From contig CM035806.1 in the NCBI GenBank assembly GCA_020466095.1, positions 67,757,762 through 67,821,761 on the forward strand: a stretch of DNA of 64,000 nucleotides, in the 5' to 3' direction. Below the pieces are notes generated by a model. That model ran no database searches. It was not told where the DNA came from and was given only the letters and a program-made list of their open reading frames with translations. The DNA is from Chlorops oryzae. Taxonomy: Eukaryota; Arthropoda; Insecta; Diptera; Chloropidae. The position numbers were made by a program, and so were the translations under genes. Positions 43,525 through 54,432 of this stretch are shown here, piece by piece; within the stretch, counting starts at the first letter, position 1; the number at the start of each line of letters is the position of its first letter.

Positions 43525-45999
43525 TTTGCAAAATTAAAGGTATTGGGAAATTAAAAGGAAAACAATTTTTTAAAAATTTAAATTTTCGGTAATCAACCAA
43601 ATTCTTTTTTCCTTCTTTTTTTTCACTTAAACCTGGGTAAGAAATTCGGAATAGGGACGAATTCCCTTTCTTCAACCTTCCGGCGCCTGGGTAAATTTCC
43701 TGGTTCTTTTATGGTTAAATTCCCCGTCTTGGGTCTCTGATAAACCGGGACATTAACGGTAAATCCCAAAAATTTATTTCAAACGGGGCGAATTGATTTG
43801 TTTTTTTGGAATAGTTTTTAAACAAATTCCAAATTTGGTGGAATAGGGGCCTCTAAAATTTAAAAATTCGCTTTAAATTAATTACCTCTGGTGGGTTAAA
43901 ATGGCATTTAGGCCGAATTTCATTTTCAATTTTTACCATTATTTAAAAACCCGGTAGTTGAGGAAAAGATAAAGCTTTTTTTTTCTTGTTCTTTTCTTTA
44001 AGGAAATTTTAGGCTTCCTTTTCTGAAAACTAAAAAAATGCTTTTTTGCCTTTGACCTTTTGAAAAAATTTTTTCCATTTAAAATGTGGGGCTTTCCAAT
44101 TTTATTTTTTAATTTATTTTAAACAATCTCCAATTTTCAGTTTAATTTATTAACCCCACCTTATTTTTGGTTAATTTCCCCCTAAAATTAACTTTTAAAA
44201 GGTTGTACATTAAACGTTGGGAAATAAGGTTAAAGATTAATTCCTGTGTTTCCAAAAAGTTTATAATTGATGTGGTTTTGTTTCGGAAATTTTTAATTTC
44301 TTAAAAACCTTTCTTCACCCGGATTTTCTTCTGGTTTTTTTGAATAGGTGCTTTTTAAATTCTTCGTTTGGTTTTTCAAATTTTGGGGGCCTTGTGCCCA
44401 AACGGGCAATTATTTTGGCATTTCCTCCCTTGTTAAGGCCAGGATTTGAGGCTTACCCAAATATAAATTTTTTTTATTGTGTTTGATTTTTTGTAATGAA
44501 GTTATGGGAAAAAATGCGGGTTGCTTTGAAAGCATATTGTGTTGTTGAGGTTTTGGGAACTGGGGTTTTAAACCCCTTTTTTCTGGGTTTTGTTTTTCTT
44601 TCAGTTCCTTAACCCTTTTTTTCGTGGAGCATCCTTAACCTTGTCGGGAGTGGGTAATGTTGATTTGAAATTTTTTAAAAGCTTTGTTCTTAAGGTTGAA
44701 CTTCTTGCCCATTTCCCCAATCAAAAATAAAAAATTTAAAAAAGTTTTCCCTTTCCTTTTCCTTCTATTTTCAAGTTCCGGTTCCTTCCAAAAAGTTTCT
44801 TTTTGGAACTTAAAATTTTATCCTTTAAAATGAGGAAATTTCTAACCGTTTATAGCTTCTAACCAAAAGGGTTCCTTGATTTTAAAAATTTCGCATAAAA
44901 AGTTTTGGTTAAATCTCCCATCTAGTTAAACAATTTTTTTTTTAAAAACCATTTTTAAATGTTAATTTTAAAAAAGAATTCCGTTAAAAAACAAAAGAAG
45001 AAAAAAGAAACCTTCAAAATTTTTTGAAAATTAATGTTTGCTTATTATCCTTTTCAAATTCCATTTCATTAAATTTATAATATAAAAATTATTTTTAATA
45101 AATTTTAAATATTTAATTATCCTTCCGGAAAACCTGAAAAGGACCTCTCAATGCCTTTTGTTTCTTGGCTAAGTTTTTTAAATTCTTTTTAAAATTTTTT
45201 AACTTTAAGAAGAAAAAAACCTTTCCATTTTTTTTTTTGGTTTATCAACCCAAAAGTAATTAATTAATAAATTTCTTTTGAAATTTTTTAACTTAAAACA
45301 TTTAACAAAAAGGCTTTTATTTCTTGGAACTTTTCCAAAAATCCCAACAATTCCAAATTATTTCCTTCATTACTTAATAATTTAATTTCCCAACAAAAAA
45401 ACTTTAATTTTTTTTTTAAACTATCAAAAAAAGATTCCTCCAACTTTTTTTTTTTTGGAAAAATTATTTGGAAAGGTTAAATTTGTTTAGGTCAGGGAAA
45501 AGAAATTTAAAAGGTTTTCAATTTAAAATTAACTTTTTAAATTTATCAATAGATTTTAAGACCTTTAATTTTTTGGTTTGAATATTGGGGAATCTTTTTC
45601 CTTTCAAAATCCGGAAATTTTTTCAAAATTTGTTTTTTGGAATTTTTTTTTTTTAAATTAAAAGGTTACTTAAATAACAAATTCCTTTCTCTTTTAAAAA
45701 ATTTGTTTGTCCCGTTTTTCTTTGTCAAAAAAATCAAAAATTTTTCCTCTTTTTTCATATTGTTTTTTCCAACCGGTTGCCAAAAAATTCGTTTCGTGAA
45801 ATTAACCCTTCCTTGGAAAAAAAACCCTTAATTTTTTTCCGGAACTTTAAATTTAAGGTCCAGAAATTTAATTAAAAAGTAAACCTTTTATTGCGAATAA
45901 ATTTTCAAACCGGGAAATTTTTTTTAATTCCCTTGTTCTTTAAACTTTTTCCCAACAAAAGGTTGTTGTGTTAGGGCTCCGGGACTCGGTTGAAAGAAA
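43525..45999 (-). other. Garbled copy of the neighbouring Gypsy 5' region
   Basis: This 2.47-kb stretch aligns end to end, in the same orientation, with 48366-51008 (RT start, protease, gag, leader). It is corrupted by very frequent doubled letters, lengthened A/T/G/C runs and lost rare bases. Recognisable islands include GGTCTCTGATAAACYGGGAC, ATTGATTTGTTTTTTNGGA and the junction with the LTR at 46000. No frame survives. The error style suits an unpolished raw-read gap-fill better than evolutionary decay, because the adjacent 301-bp LTR is clean and about 98-99% like its partner. Confidence 0.75.
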
Positions 46000-46300
46000 T
46001 GTAGTATCGTTCCAGCCGTCGTACAAAATAAATGATAAGACTTACTCTTAATGGAGTTTAGCGTCTTTTATTAATTATTTAATAAACGGGACAATTTTGG
46101 CTTGGTTGCCTTACGGTAATATACAAAAAAAGAAAGCTTAATGGCTGTTACGTCTTTCTTCTTTGACGGTTGCTTCGATAATGCTTATGATAACTATTCT
46201 ACTGGCATACAGAAAATTGCTTAACAGAATTCGGTTCGGCCCAGAGTTGACAATAAAAGTATTTGGCGACAGAGTTGCATCCCTAAGTACTACTCCTACA
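46000..46300 (-). repeat. 3' LTR of the Gypsy element
   Basis: 301 bp, TGTAGGAGTAGTACTTAGGG...ACGATACTACA on the minus strand. An AATAAA lies within it on that strand. The integrase stop codon TAG overlaps its first bases (QNGRL-stop). Almost identical to 51009-51309. Confidence 0.9.
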
Positions 46301-46760
46301 ATCGGCCATTCTGCGATTCGACCGACTCGGTCGAAGCAGCCCATCTCTTCATATATTCTGCTACCGTGAATGTTTTCCTTGGCCCTTCCCCCTCACCGAC
46401 TCGTTCTACCTCATACCGACCCTTGTTCAAGCAAGAAACAACACGATAAGGCCCTAGAAGCTTAGGTCTCAACTTCACTCCTGTACCAAATTGGGTGCGC
46501 TTGATGGCGACTAAATCATTAACTCTGTACTTGGCCTCTGGCACCCTTTTCCTGTCATAACCCGATTTATTTTCTTGCTGTATTTTTGCAATATTTTTTC
46601 TGACGCACTCTCTTACTTCCGACCGCTCCTCATCTAGTTCCTCTAGAAACGACTCTTGTAACAAGTCCCCTAAACCTCCGGTTGATGCCGTACGCATTTC
46701 TGATCCTATCAGTATCCTAAAAGGAGAAAACTTAGTGCTCCTGGGAGGTGTACTGTTCAT
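46300..46760 (-). pseudogene. Gypsy integrase C-terminal part
   Basis: The frame is continuous with a segment reading KYVDRVQQIMNSTPPRSTKF, the distal core of a Gypsy integrase, then RILIGSEMR and a C-terminal region (YRVNDLVAIKRTQFG; KLRPKLLGPYRVVSCLN) and stop at the LTR. It is in a different frame from gag-pol, and about 85 residues normally lying between the two parts are absent. Confidence 0.8.
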
Positions 46761-46776
46761 AATTTGTTGTACTCTA

Positions 46777-49700
46777 TCAACATATTTGCTTTTCTAACCT
46801 GTTGATTACTTCCTCTGCTCCTGTACTCTTCATTGGATACAGCCAAACGAATTTTGAAAAAGCATCCACAATTACTAGTATGTGATTGTACTGCTTGTGG
46901 GTTGAAGTCATTGGTCCTACATGGTCGAGATGGAATGTCTTGAGTGGCCTATCCCCCTTATCAATTGGGTTCAATAATCCCTCCTTTTTGCCCGCTTTTG
47001 CCTCCACTACTAAGCATTCTATGCAAGATTTTACTACTCTTTCTATTTTAGCTCGCGCATTCGAAATGAAATAATTTTTTTCTATTAGCTCTTGGGTCTT
47101 CTTTGATGAGAAATGCCCTTGTTTATGTGCCATTTGAATGATTTCCACTTCCATTGTCATTGGAATAACTAAAAGTTCCTTGGTGGGATCTTTATATAAT
47201 ATTCCTTGATGCAAGTAAAAATCTTCGTATTCTGTATGTTCTAGTATTTTTACAATAACCCTCGTCCAGTCGTCCTGTTGCTGAGCTTCTTTTACTCTGT
47301 GTCGTAGCGAGGTATCTATCAGTAAACAATAAGTCCTGCTCAGCGCATCAACATGCTTCATTTTAATGGCTGAACGGTGCTCAATACTATAATTAAACTC
47401 TTGTAAGAACATGGCCCATCTTGCAACTCTAGGTGGGACATCTGTCTTATTCATTGTCATTGAAAACGCTTTACAGTCAGTCACTATCTTTATCGGAATT
47501 CCCAATACATAAACTCTCCATCTTTTCAACGCAGAAATCACCGCCAATACTTCTAATTCATACGAATGATACTTCATTTCTGGTTCAGTTGTCTTCCTGC
47601 TCATATATTCTACAGGATGCAATTTTTGGTCCTCAGCGTTCCTTTGTAAAAGAATAGCACCATAACCAAATTGGCTTGCGTCCGTATGGATCTCGGTGTA
47701 TGCCTCGGGGTTAAATAATGTCAATACCGAAGCGTTCACTAAACAAGATTTTAATTGCTCAAACGACACTTTCATTTCATCGCTGATTAAAAAATTGACA
47801 TCCTTCTTCAACTGGTCTGACAACGGCTTTGCTATCACTGCGTAATTCGGAACAAATCTTCTAAAATATGAGGTCAATCCCAGGAATCTCTGCACCGCTT
47901 TTTTATCAGATGGGAAAGGAAACTTTGATACCGCTTTAATCTTCTCTTCGGATGGCTGAATTGTTGAATTTTCTATTATATATCCCAAAAAAGTTATTTT
48001 TCTTTTCATAAATTGACATTTTCCCCAATTTATTTCCAATCCGTGCGCCTCGGCCACTTCTAAAACTTTAATGAGTTTACGGAGCCCGTCGATCTCTGAT
48101 TCAGATGGAATCACTATGTCGTCCATATAGACAACTGCTATATTATCATGAATCAAATTCCTAAAGACATTGTGTATGAAACGACATAAGACTGCTGGCG
48201 AATTGGATATTCCAAAAGGTACGTAGTTGAATTCATATTGACCATTACAGGTTACAAATGATGTAAACTTGCGCGAATCTTCTACAACCGGCACATGAAA
48301 AAATCCGTTTCTCAGATCAAGGGTGGTATAGACCTTTGCCCTCTGAAGTCTGAGCAAAACGTCGTCAATTAAAGTCATTGGGAAATTATCACGGACTATT
48401 TTTTGATTTAATTTTCGGTAATCACAGCAGAGTCGTTTTGTGCCATTCTTTTTTGTCACTAAGACACTGGGTGAAGAATATTCGGAACTATTGGGACGAA
48501 CTATCCCTTTCTTCAACCATTCCTGAATCTGTTCCTGTACAACTTCCTGGTCTTTATATGGTAGTCGTCTTGGTCTCTGATAAACTGGGACATCATCGGT
48601 CAGAATCAATTTCATTTCAATCGGCGATTCGATTTGTTTTTTAGGACTATAGCTTTTTATCAAATTCTTAATTTTGTCGCAATAGGGGTTCTCTAAATGA
48701 TTTAATTCGACTTTATCAATTAATTCACTCTCGGATGGTTCAATGGCATTTAGGCTCGCAATTTCATTTTCTATGTTACCATTATTTAGAATTCCCGTCA
48801 GTGAGAGATAAGTCTTTTCTTCTTCTTCCCGTTCTTTTCTAAGAAACTTAGCTCCTTTCTCTGAAACTAAAATATCCAAATGTTCGAGTATGTCATTGCC
48901 TACGACTATTTGAAAAAGAGTATCTGTTTCATTTATAATGTGCAGTCTTAGTACAATTGGGATGTTGTCAATTTCGATTTCCACATCTACCGTACCTTCA
49001 GTCCTAACTTCACCTCCACCCACACCATATAGGGTGGTAATTTTCCCCCTAAAATCACTTCTTCCAAAAAGTTCGAAATATATAAACGTGGAAATAAGGC
49101 TCAGATCACTTCCTGTGTCCAAAAATGCTGTCATCCATCGCACCTGTCCGTCTGAATCGCGAATTTTTATTTTCTTAAAAATCCTATGCTCACCCGATTT
49201 CTTCTGTTCTTCTTGAACTACCGCCTGAACATTTTTATTCTCTTCTGTCTTGATTTTCTCACAATTTATGGCCTTGTGCCCAAACTGCTTGCACTTATAA
49301 CATTGCATCTTCCTACATTGTCTAGCCAGATGTGAGGCATCACCGCAAATATAACATTTTCTTGCCTCATATTGACCTGCACTTTGATTTCTCTTGCTAT
49401 CCGAACTCCCGTTACTGGCTGACTGCGCGGCTTGCTTTGAACCAGCATATTGATAAGCTCGTAGAGGCTGTTGAGGACACTGTTTTACCTTTTCATAGAT
49501 TTTAAGTTTTTCTTTCAGTTCACTAACCGTTTTAGCTTCGTAGAGAACTATCTTATTCTGTCGCGAGTCGGGTATGCCTTCGATGAAATATTCTAAAATG
49601 CTTTGTTCTTCCAGGTTGACTGGCTTAGCCATTTCCATCAAAGTATATAAATATTCCAAAAAAGTTTCCTCTTTCTTCTTCCTTCTATTTTCAAGTGATC

Positions 49701-50196
49701 GGTGAACTTCCAAAAAAGTTATCTTTTTGCCGAATTCTCCCAAAAGTTTAGTCTTTAATGAGGCAAAACTTCTAACGTTTGATAGACTTCTAACAAAAGG
49801 CTTCGCTGCACCTTTCAACAACTGCTTCGCATATATAAGTTTGTGTAAATCATCCCACTCTACCGTTAATGCAATTTCCTCAAACTCATTTAACCACTGT
49901 TCAATTTTCACCGAATCCGTTCCACAAAATGATGTTAACGAATCTTCGATGTCTTTGGGTGTAAAATTATGTTTGCTATTACTCCTCTCTGCAAATTCAT
50001 AAACTGAGTTATTATCAATATCAAGATTATCTCTTTGACCATCATTGTTATCATTAATTGATCCTGCCGAATAACCAAAATGCAAAAGGAGCCGGTGCTG
50101 CAACTCCGCGCGAATGCCTCTTGCATCCAACCCGAATTCTTCACACTTCGTTCTTAAATCTTCTTCGTTTAACGTAAGAATATCTAACATTTCCAT
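46777..50196 (-). CDS. Gypsy Gag-Pol polyprotein with N-terminal SAP-like motif
   Basis: 1139 residues in one frame. A SAP-like motif at 8-42 (LTLNEEDLRTKCEEFGLD, then RAELQHRLL) precedes a Gag region at about 80-240 (KQLLKGAAKPFVRSL; FIEGIPDSRQNKIVL) and two zinc knuckles at 281-312 (CYICGDASHLARQC, CYKCKQFGHKAINC). The aspartic protease shows DTGS at 360-363. RT spans about 540-740 with YMDD at 690-693. RNase H spans about 830-955 (HTDASQFGYG; HVDALSR). The integrase zinc finger is at 1024-1061 (H..H..C..C), and the core starts at HLDHVGP (1090-1094). The frame then ends at LEKQIC before the second Asp and Glu. Gag and Pol share one frame without a slip site. RT, protease and RNase H look intact; integration capacity is lost. 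Confidence 0.92.
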   Translation of the reverse strand: MEMLDILTLNEEDLRTKCEEFGLDARGIRAELQHRLLLHFGYSAGSINDNNDGQRDNLDIDNNSVYEFAERSNSKHNFTPKDIEDSLTSFCGTDSVKIEQWLNEFEEIALTVEWDDLHKLIYAKQLLKGAAKPFVRSLSNVRSFASLKTKLLGEFGKKITFLEVHRSLENRRKKKEETFLEYLYTLMEMAKPVNLEEQSILEYFIEGIPDSRQNKIVLYEAKTVSELKEKLKIYEKVKQCPQQPLRAYQYAGSKQAAQSASNGSSDSKRNQSAGQYEARKCYICGDASHLARQCRKMQCYKCKQFGHKAINCEKIKTEENKNVQAVVQEEQKKSGEHRIFKKIKIRDSDGQVRWMTAFLDTGSDLSLISTFIYFELFGRSDFRGKITTLYGVGGGEVRTEGTVDVEIEIDNIPIVLRLHIINETDTLFQIVVGNDILEHLDILVSEKGAKFLRKEREEEEKTYLSLTGILNNGNIENEIASLNAIEPSESELIDKVELNHLENPYCDKIKNLIKSYSPKKQIESPIEMKLILTDDVPVYQRPRRLPYKDQEVVQEQIQEWLKKGIVRPNSSEYSSPSVLVTKKNGTKRLCCDYRKLNQKIVRDNFPMTLIDDVLLRLQRAKVYTTLDLRNGFFHVPVVEDSRKFTSFVTCNGQYEFNYVPFGISNSPAVLCRFIHNVFRNLIHDNIAVVYMDDIVIPSESEIDGLRKLIKVLEVAEAHGLEINWGKCQFMKRKITFLGYIIENSTIQPSEEKIKAVSKFPFPSDKKAVQRFLGLTSYFRRFVPNYAVIAKPLSDQLKKDVNFLISDEMKVSFEQLKSCLVNASVLTLFNPEAYTEIHTDASQFGYGAILLQRNAEDQKLHPVEYMSRKTTEPEMKYHSYELEVLAVISALKRWRVYVLGIPIKIVTDCKAFSMTMNKTDVPPRVARWAMFLQEFNYSIEHRSAIKMKHVDALSRTYCLLIDTSLRHRVKEAQQQDDWTRVIVKILEHTEYEDFYLHQGILYKDPTKELLVIPMTMEVEIIQMAHKQGHFSSKKTQELIEKNYFISNARAKIERVVKSCIECLVVEAKAGKKEGLLNPIDKGDRPLKTFHLDHVGPMTSTHKQYNHILVIVDAFSKFVWLYPMKSTGAEEVINRLEKQIC

Positions 50197-50990
50197 ATTT
50201 TATTTTTTGTGTTTACTCAACCCAATAGTATTAATTAATATATTCTTCCGAAACTTTTACTTAAACATTTACGAAAAGGCTTTTATTCTTGGACTTTTCA
50301 TTTAGTCACAATTCAAATATTTCCTTCATTATTCTTATAATATCAATGCAAAAGAAACTTAATGGTTTTCAAACTGATCAAATACAATAGATGTCGCTAC
50401 AACTTTTAATTCGTTGGTTCGAATATTGGAAAGTTATCTTGTTAGTCAGTACAAATGAAATTTAATCGTTTTCAATCTGTCGAAAATTAACTTTTAAATT
50501 TATACAATAGATGTCGTTACGACCTTTAATTCGTTGGTTCGAATATTGGGAATAACAATTGGTTCCTTTCAACCTCCGAAATTTTCGCTTCAATTTGTTT
50601 CTTTGAATTTTCTTACTTTTCACTTACAGCTTCACTTAAATACAACACTCTGCTTCTCTCTTTTCTACTCACGATCTTCGCTGTTGCTCACCGCTTTTCT
50701 CTTTCCTGTCTACTGCGTTGTTATCTTGTTCCTCTTTGTTCGATATTGTTGTTGTTGCAACGTTCGCCGAAATCTCGTCTTCTTGTGAAATGACGCCTTG
50801 CCTTGGACCAAGTATAACCGTTATTTTTCTTCTCTGGAACTTACGATTTGAAGCGTCCAGAAATTTCCATTGAAAACTGTATACCTTTATGCTGAATATT
50901 TCCTCAAACTCGACGAAGAAATATACTTTTCAATGCTCCTCTGTTGCTTAAACTTTCGCAGTCAAAGTTCCGCTACGCTCGTCTAGCTCG

Positions 50991-51008
50991 ATCTCGGTTG
51001 AGCCCCCA
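50991..51008 (-). promoter_or_regulatory. Putative primer-binding site of the Gypsy element
   Basis: Immediately inside the 5' LTR the minus strand reads TGGGGGCTCAACCGAGAT. Its first nine bases equal the 3' end complement of proline tRNAs and 15 of 18 agree with the tRNA-Pro primer site known from mammalian gammaretroviruses. The primer assignment is inference. Confidence 0.5.
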
Positions 51009-51309
51009 TGTAGTATCGTTCCAGCCGTCGTACAAAATAAATGATAAGACTTACTCTTAATGGAGTTTAGCGTCTTTTATTAATTATTTAATAAACGGGA
51101 CAATTTTGGCTTGGTTGCCTTACGGTAATATACAAAAAAAGACAGCTTAATGGCTGTTACGCCTTTCTTCTTTGACGGTTGCTTCGATAATGCTTATGAT
51201 AACTATTCTACTGGCATACAGAAAATTGTTATACAGAATTCGGTTCGGCCCAGAGTTGACAATAAAAGTATTTGGCGACAGAGTTGCATCCCTAAGTACT
51301 ACTCCTACA
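51009..51309 (-). repeat. 5' LTR of the Gypsy element
   Basis: 301 bp, partner of 46000-46300 with about four differences (for example near 51142, 51161 and 51229). The right end abuts a long inverted repeat at 51310. Confidence 0.9.
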
Positions 51310-51542
51310 TATATTCAACAAAATTTCTTCCAAATCGGTTGGAAAATAAAGAAGTTATAAGAGATTTTCCAAATTTACTCATAGACGTCGCAGTACTTAA
51401 ATCAACCGGTCCACTCAACGTCACTGAAAGCAATAATCCAATTTGTACATAATATAAGGGCACTAAAATTTGAGTAAATTTGGAAAATCTCTTATAACTT
51501 CTTTATTTTCCAACCGATTTGGAAGAAATTTTGTTTAATATA
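51310..51542. repeat. Long near-perfect inverted repeat (hairpin), 72-bp arms
   Basis: 51318-51381 and 51471-51534 are perfect reverse complements (64 bp). With one mismatch the arms extend to 51310 and 51542. The spacer is 89 bp. The left arm starts exactly at the Gypsy LTR border. Confidence 0.9.
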
Positions 51543-52771
51543 TACGTTAAACATATGTTTATTATCTTTAGTTACAGCAAAAAATTAAAAAAAATTTTTT
51601 TCTACTTAAAAGTTAAAATGAAATTCTGAAAATTAAAAAAAAAACCCAAAAAAGTCAACTTTTTCTAAGTTCAAATGCCTATAGCTCAAAAACTAAGAAT
51701 CTGATTGTAACAAATGATATATCAATGCAAAGGGGAAAGTTTTCTCCTTCATGCTGATAAAATTTTATTTTATTTAGACAAGCCGTTTTGGAGTTATTTG
51801 GCAAAATCTCGTAAAGTATCCAAAAAACACGTTTTTTGCCCATATCTCAAAAACTATTCTTTGGGAAAAAAAACGGATGCCATTTTCGTGATCAGCGACC
51901 CCAATTTAGTCTTAAAACCATCATTTCGTCTCTGCTCTCGCGAAAGTTTTAAATTCTGTAAACTAGTGAGATACGCAAATACTTTGACTTCAAAAATGAT
52001 TTAATTTCATTCAAAATTCATAATGCTTATTTAAATTTCAATTTGACATAAGGAACAGATGTTTGATAACATCAGTCGCAAATATGAATTGTATCGATAT
52101 AATGACAACAGATTAAAGTCTTTTTTGCGACTTTTATGTTACAGATTCTCAAATTACCTTTGTGTCAAACTTTTTCGACTATTAAGCAACAGTTTTTGTA
52201 TATGATAATCAGTCGCATATTGATGATTTGCGACTTACAAGTGACTACTTCGATAAGTCGCTAAGTAGTTCTTCAGCAACTAAATTGCGATCTTAATTTA
52301 GTCGCATAGTGGGCCCGCCCCTTGCGCTTTTTTGGTTGCTATAAAGTTAAATGACAGTCGTCACAACTAATAGCCAACAAATAGCTCAGTCACAATTGAA
52401 TCGCCACAGCTAATTTGCGACACCCTGTGTTACTTGGGAACCACGTTATTAGAACTATATAGTGAAATAATCATGCATCATAGTTCGAACAAAACTTCAC
52501 AGGAAAATACCTAAAACTAATATTAAATTTTATCCGTAAATATTGACCTGTATAACTTGAGAGTACAAATAGCGTTGACAACTTTCTAAGCGCAAAATGA
52601 AGTAAACGCTTATTTAGTTATTAAAAAATAAAGTATTTTACTAATAAATTCAAAAAACAAAATATAGCAAATATTAAAAAAATGATACCATAATATCAAT
52701 ATAAATTATCTCTCACACTGAAATACTAGTAATTTACTAGTAGTTAGTCTACTTTTGTTCTTAAATATACA
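51543..52771. other. Non-coding, unassigned
   Basis: AT-rich. Between 52070 and 52430 TTGCGAC/GTCGCA motifs recur in both orientations, suggesting a decayed inverted-repeat element. No gene is recognised. Confidence 0.35.
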
Positions 52772-52779
52772 CTTTTTAA

Positions 52780-54232
52780 CAGGGACTGAAAATAACAGTT
52801 TCGATGTTTTTCAAAATTTTAAAAAGTAGCACCAAAAAATTTACACAGTAATTTTTGATGCCATTGAAATCCTCAGGCCCTTCTCTATGAGATTCTTCGA
52901 TGCCTTTTATTTTTTTAACTTTTTTCAAAAATGTCGAATATTAACTAATAAGTAAAGACTTTAAGTTTTTCAGTCAAACGATAACTGTAAAACTGAGATA
53001 AATATATTTTTTTGTCAAAAATATAAGTATTTGCGAGATTAAAATTCAACCATTTATCCAATTTAATTATACCCGACACACTCTGTGTCGAAGGTATATT
53101 GCGTTTGTGTGGTTGTGTGTAACACCCAGAACCAGTCGAGACAGACCATACAAAATATATATAGAAATGATCTGCGTCACCAGGAGATTCGATTTAGACA
53201 TGTACGTCTGTCCGTCAGTTTGTATACAGTTTTCTTATCGAAGGAGTTAAGCTATCTTGACGAAATTTGGCATGCCAACTCACAGGCACATGAGTAAGAA
53301 CAAATTCGAGAGAATGGACCCGATCAAACCATTTTTAGGGGTACCTCCAGTACTAGGGTCTGTTACGAAAATCACAAAAAAACTCCTCAAAAATCGAAGT
53401 TTTTCAACATATTTTAATGAAGTTTGATATAAGAACATGTTTCAAGGCAAGTAATACGATTTCTTAAAATTTAAAAAGGGGGCGTGGCAGAAGGGCGGTT
53501 TTCGAAAACTGTCCCCTACATCCGAAATTCAAATGGGACTTAAACCAAATTTGGCACTTACGCTTCCTTTGTACCCATTAACATCCTCGCAAAAAATTTC
53601 CTTGATCGGTCCATTATTAAGCGTAGCTCCAGTACTAGGGTCTGTCACAAAAATCCCAAAACGGTCCCGAAATCGGACTTTTTCGAAATATTTCAATGAA
53701 ACTTAGAATTGACCGGAAATTTAAGCCTCCGATTAGAAATGCAAAAAAAAAATGGAAAAGTGGGCGTGCAAAAGGGGCGGTTTTCATAAAGAAATTTAAC
53801 AAAAGTCGGTATATGGTGCCCCTAATGGCCTTAAAAACCTCTTGAATATTCTTACTTAGTGGTCCTGTGTTTTGGGCGTAGTTCAAAAATTATTTAAATA
53901 TGTGTGTGTGTCGGGTATTTTATTGTCAGGCTCGCCTGACTTTAACACCCTTACTTGTCAAAATTGGTATCTACCAATCGCAGTATCCAAGAATTTACAA
54001 CCTATTGATTGGTACTAAATTTCTTTAAATTGGATAATTGGTTGAATTTTAATCTCGCAAAGACTTTTATTGATGACAAAAAAAATATTTGTCTCAGTTT
54101 AAAAGTTATCGTTTGACTAGAAACATAAAAGTCAATATTTAACCATAAAATTTTTTCAAATAAAATAAAAGTCAAAAATTGTCTGTTTTTGTTAAACTTT
54201 TATTATAAAAGTTATAACAGTTACGGTCCCTG
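52780..54232. mobile_element. hAT-type non-autonomous element with exact 8-bp target duplication
   Basis: Termini CAGGGACTG (left) and CAGGGACCG (right, read inward) are flanked by identical 8-bp sequences CTTTTTAA (52772-52779 and 54233-54240). Long inverted arms lie inside (about 52945-53066 and 53975-54140; for example AGTCAAACGATAAC and GCGAGATTAAAATTCAACCA). A DINE-1-like element sits between the arms. No transposase is present. Confidence 0.82.
53068..53963 (+). mobile_element. DINE-1/Helentron-like element (type 2), full-length copy
   Basis: Begins ATACCCGACACACTCTGTGT and ends GTGTCGGGTA followed by a hairpin (GTCAGGCTCGCCTGAC, 53926-53941) and TTTAACACCCTTACTTGTC. The interior has a degraded GTCTGTCCGTC microsatellite, the GGGTACCTCCAGTACTAGGG block twice and GGGCGTGGCAGAAGGGCGG. 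The minus-strand frame at 53635-53886 is not a gene. It lies in the loop between inverted hAT arms. Confidence 0.78.
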
Positions 54233-54432
54233 CTTTTTAATGCTTGCAGAACATTGCAGTTAGTCTTTGACTTGTTTGACCCATTTTAAATTCTTATTAA
54301 CTATATATATCAGAGACATTATAGTTATAAGAAATTAGGGAAAAAATTGGACTATAACTACTAAAGTTTGTATTAAAAACAACTATTTTTAAGATAACAG
54401 TTTCAAACAATGAAAAAGCATTTCATTCTTCT

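Larger units (their letters stand above)
46000..51309 (-). mobile_element. Ty3/Gypsy LTR retrotransposon, nearly complete, integrase-deleted
   Basis: Two direct LTRs (46000-46300 and 51009-51309), a primer-binding-like site next to the 5' LTR, one long gag-pol frame (46777-50196) and the integrase C-terminal region (46300-46760) on the minus strand. LTRs differ at about four positions, implying a recent insertion. A middle piece of the integrase core is missing. No target duplication can be scored because the left flank (43525-45999) is another, garbled copy of the internal region. Confidence 0.88.

Noticed and set aside
43525..45999. An ancient, highly diverged Gypsy copy
   Set aside because: Changes are dominated by letter doubling and run lengthening instead of substitutions, and the attached LTR is nearly identical to its partner, so decay by age is unlikely.
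53635..53886. 83-codon minus-strand frame
   Set aside because: Lies wholly inside a non-coding DINE-1-like element; the same region is closed in other copies.
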